Part shown: positions 1 to 5,043 of the stretch, piece after piece | Numbering within the stretch: position 1 is the stretch's first letter | Layout: each line of letters starts with the position of its first letter | Source: Betaproteobacteria bacterium | GTDB taxonomy: Bacteria > Desulfobacterota > Desulfovibrionia > Desulfovibrionales > Desulfovibrionaceae | Length of the DNA: 5,043 nt | Direction of reading: 5' to 3' | Assembly: GCA_009778295.1 (NCBI GenBank) | Contig: WRKB01000199.1 | Coordinates: 1-5,043 of the forward strand | Translations under genes and position numbers: made by a program | Notes under the pieces: model-generated | Databases searched by the model: none | What the model was told of the DNA's origin: nothing | The model's input: the letters and a program-made list of their open reading frames with translations, nothing else

Positions 1-865
1 TGGCTACGCCCGCCTCCTCCAGCGCCATGCGCATGGCCCGCGCCAACCCCTCCCGGCCGGGAAGCGACAGGGCCTCCCCATCGGAGCCGCAACCGAAGCC
101 CAAAATCTCCGCAAGAGCAGGAGCGCCCCGCGCGCGCGCCGCTTCATACTCCTCCAGCACCAGAGCCGCCGCGCCGCCGCTGGGAACAAGCCCGTCTCTG
201 TCCTTGTCGAAGGGGCGCGACGCTTCTTGTGCGGGACTGCGCGTGGAAAAGGCCCCCAAGCCATCGAAAGAGCTTACCGATTGCCAGTTCAGTTCCTGCG
301 CCGCGCCGCAGAGCATGCGATCCTGCCGTCCCAGGCGTATGCAGTCGGCGGCCTGTCCGATGGCGTAGGCGCCGCTGGCGCAAGCGGCGCTTACCGTCCA
401 GGCGGCGCCTGTATTGCCGAAAAGAACGTTCAGGTTCATGGTGATCGTGGAATTCATCGAACGGAAGATATGTCCGCTGCCCATGCGTTCCGTTTGCCCG
501 GCCGCAAGCAGGGCCTCATGCTGTTCCAGGACGGACAGCACAGTAGAGTCGTTGCCGAAAATCATGCCGCAGCGTTCCGAACGCAGATCTTCAGGTTCCA
601 GTCCGGCCTGTTCAAGGGCGTCCATAGCCGCCGCGTGCGCCTGGACGGCGAAATCCGGCATGCTTTTGCGCTGTTTGCGGTTCAGGTGGCGCGCGGGATC
701 AAAGCCCACGATATGCCCTGTGAGCGTACTGCGAAAGCCCCGTGCCAGACGCGAGGGATCGGCAATCACGCCGGAACGGGCGTAATACAGGGCATCGGCA
801 ACCTGCTCGCGCGTCACCCCCAAAACGGACACGAGTCCAACGCCGGTAACAACGACTCTGCGCAT
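1..865 (-). CDS. Beta-ketoacyl-ACP synthase, FabB/FabF type (C-terminus cut by window edge)
   Basis: Condensing enzyme of the thiolase fold that joins malonyl-ACP to an acyl chain, in the cytoplasm. The visible 288 codons start MRRVVVTGVGLVSVLG, the usual KAS I/II N-terminus. They carry the nucleophile motif SAACASG with Cys at residue 162, close to the position in E. coli FabB, preceded by the FabB-like MNSTITMNLN (137-146). RPFDKDRDGLVPSGGAA follows at 217-233. The two catalytic histidines would lie further left, outside the window, and the family is about 400 residues long, so roughly 110 residues are missing. The ATG at 865 lies 5 bases after the reductase stop and has no clear Shine-Dalgarno sequence, so translational coupling is likely; an in-frame GTG at 874 overlapping that stop is an alternative. 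The pairing with a ketoreductase points to an accessory type II fatty-acid or polyketide pathway, possibly aryl-polyene-like. The family call is firm; the pathway is inference. Confidence 0.93.
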   Translation of the reverse strand, partial: MRRVVVTGVGLVSVLGVTREQVADALYYARSGVIADPSRLARGFRSTLTGHIVGFDPARHLNRKQRKSMPDFAVQAHAAAMDALEQAGLEPEDLRSERCGMIFGNDSTVLSVLEQHEALLAAGQTERMGSGHIFRSMNSTITMNLNVLFGNTGAAWTVSAACASGAYAIGQAADCIRLGRQDRMLCGAAQELNWQSVSSFDGLGAFSTRSPAQEASRPFDKDRDGLVPSGGAAALVLEEYEAARARGAPALAEILGFGCGSDGEALSLPGREGLARAMRMALEEAGVA

Positions 866-870
866 GGCGC

Positions 871-1599
871 TCACATATACAGGCCGCCGTTAACGGCTAG
901 TACCTGCCCGGTCACATAGGAGGACATCCCGGAACACAAAAAGCGAACACAGCCGGCCACCTCCTCCGGCCTGCCGGGACGTCCCTGCGGAATGTGCTTT
1001 ACCTGTTCCTCAAGCGGCAGCCCGGCCGTCATGTCTGTGGCAATAAAGCCCGGCGCGACGGCATTCACGAGTACGCCGCGCTTGGCAAGCTCACGGGCCA
1101 GGGCTTTGGTGGCCCCGATCAGGCCGGCCTTTGCGGCGGAATAGTTGACCTGCCCCGCCATGCCCGCCTGCCCCGAGGCGGAGGCGATATTGATGATGCG
1201 CCCGCGCCGCGCCCGCTGCATATACGGCACAAGCTTGCGCGTAACATGGAAAAAGCCATCCAGGTGCACATGCAGCACATCCCCCCACTGCCCGTCGGAC
1301 ATGAGGCCGAAGACGCCGTCACGGGCGAATCCGGCATTATTGACGAGAGCAAAGGGAATTTCCTGATCCAGTAGCGGGTCGAGGGCTTTTTCCACAGCCT
1401 GTTTGTCGCTTACGTCAAAAGGCAACAGGACGCACATGCGGCCGAGCCTTTCTATCTCATCACGCACGGATATTGCGGCATCGTGATCCGAATGGTAATT
1501 CAGCCAAATGTCAAAACCGTCATCAGCCAGCCCAAGCGCAACGGCCTTGCCTATCCCTTTACTGGCTCCCGTTATCAACGCTGTGCATGCAGTGGACAT
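871..1599 (-). CDS. fabG: 3-oxoacyl-ACP reductase, FabG-type short-chain dehydrogenase
   Basis: Classical SDR that would reduce the 3-keto group of an acyl-ACP with NADPH after each condensation. Starting at the ATG at 1599 it has 242 residues, normal for FabG. The cofactor motif TGASKGIG is at 10-17, NNAG at 87-90, catalytic Ser at about 140, and YSAAK at 153-157 with the Tyr and Lys of the active site. The segment NYSAAKAGLIGATKALAREL and the ending NGGLYM resemble the ketoreductases of aryl-polyene clusters as I remember them. The position usually held by the catalytic-tetrad Asn is His (residue 112, in HVHLDGFF). I chose ATG 1599 over GTG 1605 because GAGG lies 6 bases before the ATG but directly abuts the GTG. 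It is first in a leftward unit with the ketosynthase, 5 bases away. A reductase acting on something other than acyl-ACP cannot be excluded. Confidence 0.92.
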   Translation of the reverse strand: MSTACTALITGASKGIGKAVALGLADDGFDIWLNYHSDHDAAISVRDEIERLGRMCVLLPFDVSDKQAVEKALDPLLDQEIPFALVNNAGFARDGVFGLMSDGQWGDVLHVHLDGFFHVTRKLVPYMQRARRGRIINIASASGQAGMAGQVNYSAAKAGLIGATKALARELAKRGVLVNAVAPGFIATDMTAGLPLEEQVKHIPQGRPGRPEEVAGCVRFLCSGMSSYVTGQVLAVNGGLYM

Positions 1600-1670
1600 T
1601 GTCACCCTCTTGCGGATCCGGATGCTTATGCTTACCTTATGAAAACTCCATAATGTGCGGGGGGATCACT
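1600..1670. promoter_or_regulatory. Divergent intergenic region between fabG and the small lipoprotein gene
   Basis: These 71 bases separate two genes read in opposite directions, so promoters for both are expected here or overlapping the gene starts. A CATAAT at 1649-1654 could be a -10 box for the rightward gene, but no good -35 lies 16-18 bases upstream. TTGCGG at 1610-1615 is followed 17 bases later only by TACCTT. The tandem hexamer ATGCTT-ATGCTT lies at 1622-1633. A G-run at 1659-1664, followed by ATCACT before the ATG, may act as ribosome binding site for the lipoprotein. No promoter is convincing by eye. Confidence 0.4.
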
Positions 1671-1835
1671 ATGCGTAGTATTGCAGTATGCTTGATAGGA
1701 ATTTTTTTGTCTACTGGGTGCAGTTGGCTCGGCAAGACCGCCGGAAAGACCCAGGCCAAAATTGAACGGAAGACTGATGCCGTTGAGCGCGGCTATGAAG
1801 ACGGGTACAAAGAAGAAAAGGCCAAACAGCAGTAG
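1671..1835 (+). CDS. Small lipoprotein, 54 residues, function unknown
   Basis: The protein begins MRSIAVCLIGIFLSTGC: one basic residue, a hydrophobic stretch (4-13), then a lipobox-like STGC with Cys 17 as the likely lipidated residue. Ser at -3 is less common than Leu but is accepted in lipobox patterns. The mature part is only 38 residues, rich in Lys and Glu, and reads like one amphipathic helix (KIERKTDAVERGYEDGYKEE). It recalls entericidin-sized lipoproteins, but I do not recognise a family and assign no function. The ATG at 1671 is preceded by a G-rich ribosome-binding-like stretch. A longer in-frame start inside the opposite-strand fabG is unlikely because it would bury the signal peptide. 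The stop codon is embedded in the base of a strong stem-loop. It stands alone, divergent from fabG and 132 bp before the next gene. Confidence 0.75.
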   Translation: MRSIAVCLIGIFLSTGCSWLGKTAGKTQAKIERKTDAVERGYEDGYKEEKAKQQ

Positions 1836-1857
1836 TGTCGCGTCGCGCGACACTGCT
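1831..1857 (+). terminator. Strong stem-loop at the stop of the lipoprotein gene
   Basis: AGTAGTGTCGCG (1831-1842) pairs with CGCGACACTGCT (1846-1857) over 12 bp, with one G-T wobble and a TCG loop. The lipoprotein stop TAG (1833-1835) lies inside the left arm. No T-run follows, so it is not a textbook intrinsic terminator. It may be a 3' mRNA-stabilising hairpin or a weak or factor-assisted terminator. The structure is seen directly; its role is inferred. Confidence 0.6.
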
Positions 1858-1881
1858 CATAACCTCACGAAGGCGGCGCGA

Positions 1882-1911
1882 GCAAAGTAAAAACCGCGTT
1901 TTTTACCTTGC
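1882..1911. repeat. 30-bp near-perfect palindrome upstream of the PLP-enzyme gene
   Basis: The sequence is symmetrical about CGCG at 1895-1898: 13 of 15 base pairs match, with mismatches at 1886/1907 and 1894/1899. The arms are A/T-rich (GTAAAAA and TTTTTAC) and end in GCAA and TTGC. It lies 57 bases before the start codon at 1968 and after the lipoprotein stem-loop. It could be a dimeric-regulator operator or an RNA hairpin. A 7-bp direct repeat CCTCACG (1863-1869 and 1915-1921) flanks it. The symmetry is observed; the function is not established. Confidence 0.55.
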
Positions 1912-1967
1912 GGTCCTCACGCCGAACCGATAGGTGAGATGTGATATTACAGTAGGAATGAACCGAC

Positions 1968-3095
1968 ATGGATCTGAACGCGATTTCCACTCCGGCGGCG
2001 CTGGTTGACGTGCGACGCATGCAGGCCAACATCCGGCGAATGCAGGACCATATGCATGGACTCGGCGTTGCGCTCAGGCCCCATGCCAAAACGGCCAAAT
2101 GTCTGCGCGTGACGCAGTTGCAAAACGACGCGGGCGCAAAAGGCATTACGGTCTCCACCTTGAAAGAGGCGGAGCAGTTTTTTGCGGGCGGGATCCACGA
2201 TATCACCTATGCCGTGGGCATGGCGCCTTCCAAGCTGCCCCGGGCGCTCGGTCTCCTGCGCCGAGGCTGCACGTTGCGGATTCTCACCGACAGCGTGGCA
2301 TCCGCGCGATCTATCGCGGAGTTCTGCCGAAACAGCAAGACCATTTTTGACGTGCTGATCGAAATCGACACCGATGGGCACCGCTCCGGCGTATCGCCCG
2401 AAGCCGGGGAACTGCTCGACATCGCGGCGGCGCTGGCGGCCGGGGGTGCGAACGTACACGGCGTACTCACCCACGCGGGTTCCAGCTATGATCTGTCCGG
2501 ACGCGCCGCCCTGGAAGCTCTGGCCGAGCGCGAACGCTCCCTTTGCGTACGCGCCGCCGAACGCCTGCGCCAGGCGGGATACGCCTGCCCCGTAGTCAGC
2601 GTAGGCTCGACCCCCACGGCTGTCTGCGCCAAAAATCTCGCGGACGTGACGGAAGTGCGGGCCGGGGTATACGTATTCTTTGATCTGGTGATGCGCAGCA
2701 TCGGAGTCTGCGCTGTGGACGACATCGCGTTGAGCGTGCTGACGACCGTTATAGGCCACCAGAAGGAAAAAGGCTGGGCTATTGCGGACGCGGGCTGGAT
2801 GGCCATGAGCCGCGACCGGGGCCGCGTGCGGCACGGCGCGGACTTCGGCTACGGCCAAATCTGTTCTCCGGACGGCACGCCCATACCCGGATATATCGTA
2901 AGCGACGCGAATCAGGAGCACGGCATCATCAGTTTGCGCGGCGGCCTGGACGCGAAGATCGCCGAACGCTTCCCCGTGGGTTCGCTGCTGCGCATCCTGC
3001 CCAACCACGCCTGCGCCACTGGAGCGCAGTTTCCCGAATATCACGCGCTAACGGGGGACGAGGCGGAAGTGTGGCCGCGGTTTTACGGCTGGTAG
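1968..3095 (+). CDS. D-threonine aldolase / D-serine dehydratase family PLP enzyme
   Basis: A 375-residue fold-type III PLP enzyme: an alanine-racemase-like barrel (about 5-240) followed by the D-serine dehydratase-like C-terminal domain (about 255-372). Members split D-threonine or related 3-hydroxy D-amino acids into glycine and an aldehyde, or deaminate D-serine to pyruvate, using PLP and a divalent metal in the cytoplasm. STPAALVD (7-14) is the usual start. RPHAKTAK (37-44) holds the probable Schiff-base Lys 41. Further family blocks are THAGSSYDLSG (168-178) and VSVGSTPT (210-217). PNHACATG (345-352) supplies the His 347-x-Cys 349 metal site, and VWPRFYGW is the normal C-terminus. The length is normal and nothing is missing. 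AGGA at 1954-1957 lies 10 bases before the ATG, slightly long spacing. It has no co-directional partner downstream and converges on nikO with 35 bp between stops. The family is clear; aldolase versus dehydratase cannot be decided from sequence. Confidence 0.92.
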   Translation: MDLNAISTPAALVDVRRMQANIRRMQDHMHGLGVALRPHAKTAKCLRVTQLQNDAGAKGITVSTLKEAEQFFAGGIHDITYAVGMAPSKLPRALGLLRRGCTLRILTDSVASARSIAEFCRNSKTIFDVLIEIDTDGHRSGVSPEAGELLDIAAALAAGGANVHGVLTHAGSSYDLSGRAALEALAERERSLCVRAAERLRQAGYACPVVSVGSTPTAVCAKNLADVTEVRAGVYVFFDLVMRSIGVCAVDDIALSVLTTVIGHQKEKGWAIADAGWMAMSRDRGRVRHGADFGYGQICSPDGTPIPGYIVSDANQEHGIISLRGGLDAKIAERFPVGSLLRILPNHACATGAQFPEYHALTGDEAEVWPRFYGW

Positions 3096-3130
3096 GCAAC
3101 GCACGCGATACGGCTGATTATGGAGAAGCT

Positions 3131-3778
3131 CTATATCTTGCCGCTGGCAATACAGATGAGGGAAGAGGCGCTTTGCTCCAAAAATTCCTTGTCGTGAGAG
3201 ACCACTATCCTGGCAATATCCTGCTGTTGCAGGATGCGGAGTATTTTGTCCCGGGAGCTGTCATCAAGAAACGCGGTAGGTTCATCAAGCAGCAGAGCTT
3301 CGGGGCGCATGGAGAGTACGGAAGCGATGGAAACCATCTTTTTTTCACCGCCGGACAGGCGCTGGGTCTGCCTGTCGGCATAAGCCGCCAGGCCCATGCT
3401 CTCAAGGGTTTCCATGGCCCTGCTCCTGGCTTCATGCCGTTTCAGCCCGAGATTAAGCGGGCCGAACGCAACATCTTCCAGCACGGTAGGCGAAAAAAGC
3501 TGGTCGTCACTATTCTGCAGGACAAAACCGATACTGCACCTCAGCCTGTGGAGAGTTTGCCCGTCCACGGGAATCCCATGAAACAGGACCCTGCCGCCTT
3601 GCGGAGTCTCCAGCCCCATCATGAGGCGTAAAAGCGTCGTTTTGCCGCTGCCGTTGGGCCCGTAAAGGCCGATGTGTTCCTGCCGGCGCAAGGTAAAATA
3701 CAGCCCGGTGAACAGCGCGGGCCTTCCGGCATAGCCGAAGGCGATATCTTCCAGTGCCAGGATAGGATCGTCAGACAT
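3131..3778 (-). CDS. nikO: ECF-type nickel/cobalt transporter ATPase (NikO/CbiO family)
   Basis: Cytoplasmic ATP-binding subunit that powers the ECF metal importer. All ABC motifs are present in 215 residues: Walker A GPNGSGKTT (40-48), Q-loop Gln 88 in VLQNSDDQLFSPTV (86-99), signature LSGGEKK (141-147), Walker B ALLLDEP (161-167) with Glu 166, and switch His 195 in VVSHD. The NSDDQLFSPTVLEDVAFGPLN segment, split here between 89-99 and 100-109, is typical of CbiO/NikO/EcfA ATPases. At 215 residues it is somewhat shorter than most family members (about 250-280) and ends soon after the H-loop, so the C-terminal extension is largely absent. The start overlaps the end of nikQ by 8 bp and has no strong Shine-Dalgarno, suggesting coupled translation. 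It is last in the leftward order nikL-nikQ-nikO. Metal specificity is inferred from the neighbouring NikL-like gene. Confidence 0.92.
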   Translation of the reverse strand: MSDDPILALEDIAFGYAGRPALFTGLYFTLRRQEHIGLYGPNGSGKTTLLRLMMGLETPQGGRVLFHGIPVDGQTLHRLRCSIGFVLQNSDDQLFSPTVLEDVAFGPLNLGLKRHEARSRAMETLESMGLAAYADRQTQRLSGGEKKMVSIASVLSMRPEALLLDEPTAFLDDSSRDKILRILQQQDIARIVVSHDKEFLEQSASSLICIASGKI

Positions 3779-4532
3779 TGCGGAATTTCAGACAGATGTC
3801 CGCGGCCAGCAGACAGACAAGGGTAGAGAAAAAAAGCACCGCAAACAACACGTCGCTCCGCGCGGCTTTCAGCTCCGTCACGGTATGAAATATGCCATTA
3901 AAGCCGCGCAGGAGCATGGCTTCATATATCCTTTGCGAGCGGTCGATACTGTTGATGACAGTCAATCCGAGCATATTGCCGAGAGTCCGGTATGTATGCA
4001 GCGAGGTGCTAGGAATGAAGCCGCGCAGTTTCGCGGCGGTCTGCAATTTCCGCCACTCTTCTCCGATGACATAAATATACCGGCAGGTAAAGAGAAAGAG
4101 AAAAACCAGCTTGACCGGGATCCGCAGCCGTTCCAGAGAATAGCCGATCAGGGGCAGACTCAAATCCGCAGTGAGGGTAAGAAAGCACAGCAAGATGCTG
4201 TTGCACTTGAGGGTGACGGACAGGGACAGGGCCACCCCCTCCCGGCTCACGCTCAAGGGGCCGAAAGCGGCCAGGCTGTCTCCCGGCACGGCGAACGGGA
4301 CGGTCACCCATAGAAAAAGGATGAAGAAATTGGCCACGGCAAGGCGTTGCAGCAGGAGAGCCAGGGGAGGCCTGCCCGCAGCCGCGAGAACCAGAGCCAG
4401 AGCGAGGCAGACCCAGGCCAACGCAAGGCTTTGCACCAAAGAAAAACACAGCGCTGCGCCGGTGGCCGCAAGCAGAAGCGTTCTCGGGTCAAAATGGCAA
4501 AATGCCGAGGGTGTCGGGCTGCAATGTTGCAT
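3771..4532 (-). CDS. nikQ: ECF transporter transmembrane coupling protein (NikQ/CbiQ/EcfT family)
   Basis: Inner-membrane T component linking the substrate-binding M protein to the ATPase. It has 253 residues, normal for the family. The early FDPRTLLL (14-21) matches the usual 'DPR-x-K/L-L' start. Hydrophobic segments lie near 17-52, 66-82, 105-132 and 141-157, with another at 227-246. The cytoplasmic region holds the two short coupling motifs A-x3-R-G: A166-R170-G171 in AAKLRGF and A205-R209-G210 in AMLLRGF. These insert into the ATPase and are the family hallmark. The ATG at 4532 is preceded by an AGAGAGAA stretch that can serve as ribosome binding site. It ends 8 bp inside nikO. A 58-bp spacer holding a palindromic element separates it from nikL. 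Nickel versus cobalt is not decidable from this protein; NikL favours nickel. Confidence 0.9.
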   Translation of the reverse strand: MQHCSPTPSAFCHFDPRTLLLAATGAALCFSLVQSLALAWVCLALALVLAAAGRPPLALLLQRLAVANFFILFLWVTVPFAVPGDSLAAFGPLSVSREGVALSLSVTLKCNSILLCFLTLTADLSLPLIGYSLERLRIPVKLVFLFLFTCRYIYVIGEEWRKLQTAAKLRGFIPSTSLHTYRTLGNMLGLTVINSIDRSQRIYEAMLLRGFNGIFHTVTELKAARSDVLFAVLFFSTLVCLLAADICLKFRNV

Positions 4533-4540
4533 GCTTCTCT

Positions 4541-4594
4541 CTAGAGCATTTTCACTTTGAGCAGATACACATTTTCAATGGCAATCTGCTCTAG
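4541..4594. repeat. 54-bp palindromic element with CTAG ends between nikL and nikQ
   Basis: The ends are inverted repeats CTAGAGCA (4541-4548) and TGCTCTAG (4587-4594). A second inverted pair is nested inside, GAGCAGAT (4559-4566) and ATCTGCTC (4584-4591), with a 17-nt loop. Both left arms compete for the same right arm, so two alternative stems are possible. An 8-bp direct repeat CATTTTCA occurs at 4547-4554 and 4570-4577. The nikL stop codon is formed by the element's right CTAG (4591-4593). It is A/T-rich compared with the flanking genes and looks like a dispersed intergenic palindrome, but copy number cannot be seen in one window. Confidence 0.6.
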
Positions 4595-5043
4595 GGATCG
4601 TGACGCTTGAGATTGTATTTCATGTATGCGGCGGCCCCCAGCAAGCCGATAATCCAGCCAAGTCCCCCGACGACATCTTTCAGAGCCGGGCCGCCGTCCT
4701 CCTGCCGGGCAAGCGTTTGCTTTATGGGGGCGAGTTTCGCGTCCATCACCCGGCCGATAAGGGCTTCCAGTTCTGCGGCATCCTTTGACTCACCGAGGAA
4801 GGGAACGGGCATTGCCCGGCTGCCCGTGGCAGGCTGGAGGGGCTGTTCCGCCTGAGCGGCAGGTCCGCCCTTCACGGGCGTTGCGGAGTGCCCGGAGGGC
4901 GAGAGCGCCGCCAATGCTTCCGGGGACATCTGCCAAGTGCTTTGATGCCCCTCTCCTGCATTGAGCAGGATATTCAAGCCGTGCCCTGTCCTGAGAAAAT
5001 CAATCCCGGGCAGGAAACGGAACATGCCCTGTTCGTCGGTCAC
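4591..5043 (-). CDS. nikL: NikL/CbiL-like accessory component of a nickel ECF transporter (N-terminus beyond window)
   Basis: Only the C-terminal 150 residues are visible; the frame is open to the right edge. The first codon in the window is GTG within TDEQGMFRF, which reads as interior sequence (a 'T-D-x-x-G-x-F-x-F' beta-sandwich strand), so the real start lies beyond 5043. In order: an extracytoplasmic beta-rich domain with ILLNAGEGHQSTW (25-37), a low-complexity Pro/Ala/Gly linker (about 48-80), a helix ELEALIGRVMDAKLAPIKQ (91-109), and one C-terminal membrane segment (about 122-142) followed by a positive tail KYNLKRHDP. This layout matches the NikL/CbiL proteins that accompany nickel ECF importers, where a periplasmic domain is anchored next to the M component. 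The recognition is from memory of the family pattern. It is first of the visible nikL-nikQ-nikO run. The stop codon lies inside the palindromic element downstream. Confidence 0.75.
   Translation of the reverse strand: MTDEQGMFRFLPGIDFLRTGHGLNILLNAGEGHQSTWQMSPEALAALSPSGHSATPVKGGPAAQAEQPLQPATGSRAMPVPFLGESKDAAELEALIGRVMDAKLAPIKQTLARQEDGGPALKDVVGGLGWIIGLLGAAAYMKYNLKRHDP

Noticed and set aside
227..919. 230-codon open frame on the plus strand
   Set aside because: It lies antisense to the ketosynthase, whose frame carries clear family motifs. The translation shows no recognisable domain, and long antisense frames are common in GC-rich genes.
1473..1670. Longer N-terminal form of the small lipoprotein starting inside fabG
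   Set aside because: It would overlap fabG on the opposite strand and place the signal peptide and lipobox mid-protein. The ATG at 1671 gives a standard lipoprotein start.
1940..1948. Possible extended -10 box (TGTGATATT) before the PLP-enzyme gene
   Set aside because: Only four of six -10 positions match, no -35 lies at the right distance, and the implied start site would fall on the Shine-Dalgarno sequence.
1947..3044. 365-codon open frame on the minus strand
   Set aside because: It is antisense to the D-threonine aldolase-like gene, which has complete family motifs. The antisense product is Gly/Arg/His-rich without domains.
3096..3130. Possible bidirectional terminator between the convergent PLP-enzyme and nikO genes
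   Set aside because: I found no stem longer than a few base pairs and no T-run on either strand.
3071..3631. 186-codon open frame on the plus strand
   Set aside because: It is antisense to nikO, which has every ABC ATPase motif, and it has no domain signature of its own.
3885..4313. 142-codon open frame on the plus strand
   Set aside because: It is antisense to nikQ. The composition is charged and glutamine-rich as expected of the complement of a membrane protein gene, with no motif.

Overview
The window is GC-rich, densely coded bacterial DNA from a Gram-negative organism. The combination of a NikL-type metal ECF transporter, a D-threonine aldolase/D-serine dehydratase-type PLP enzyme and a tiny lipoprotein resembles what I know of Desulfovibrionaceae (sulfate-reducing Desulfobacterota). 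That assignment is an inference from gene content, not from a marker gene. There are six protein genes (two of them cut by the window ends), no RNA genes, no complete insertion sequence and no CRISPR array. No gene-free stretch exceeds 300 bases.

Left part (1-1599, minus strand): a two-gene unit reading leftward. A FabG-type 3-oxoacyl-ACP reductase is followed 5 bases later by a FabB/FabF-type beta-ketoacyl-ACP synthase that runs off the left edge. A ketoreductase next to a ketosynthase, well outside any visible core fab operon, suggests an accessory fatty-acid or polyketide assembly line, possibly aryl-polyene-like, whose remaining genes lie to the left.

Middle (1600-3095, plus strand): a 71-bp divergent intergenic region leads to a 54-residue lipoprotein. 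It is followed by a strong 12-bp stem-loop overlapping its stop codon and then a 30-bp near-perfect palindrome. After these comes a complete 375-residue fold-type III PLP enzyme of the D-threonine aldolase/D-serine dehydratase family, with its Schiff-base lysine and the His-x-Cys metal motif intact.

Right part (3131-5043, minus strand): three genes of an energy-coupling-factor metal importer in the order nikL (C-terminal part only), nikQ (EcfT/CbiQ transmembrane coupling protein) and nikO (ATPase). They probably feed nickel, or possibly cobalt, to metalloenzymes. nikQ and nikO overlap by 8 bp. Between nikL and nikQ lies a compact 54-bp palindromic element with CTAG ends that also supplies the nikL stop codon and looks like a dispersed intergenic repeat. 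The substrate-capturing M component must lie beyond the right edge. The most interesting non-coding signals are the three palindromic elements. I see no convincing wholly novel system.
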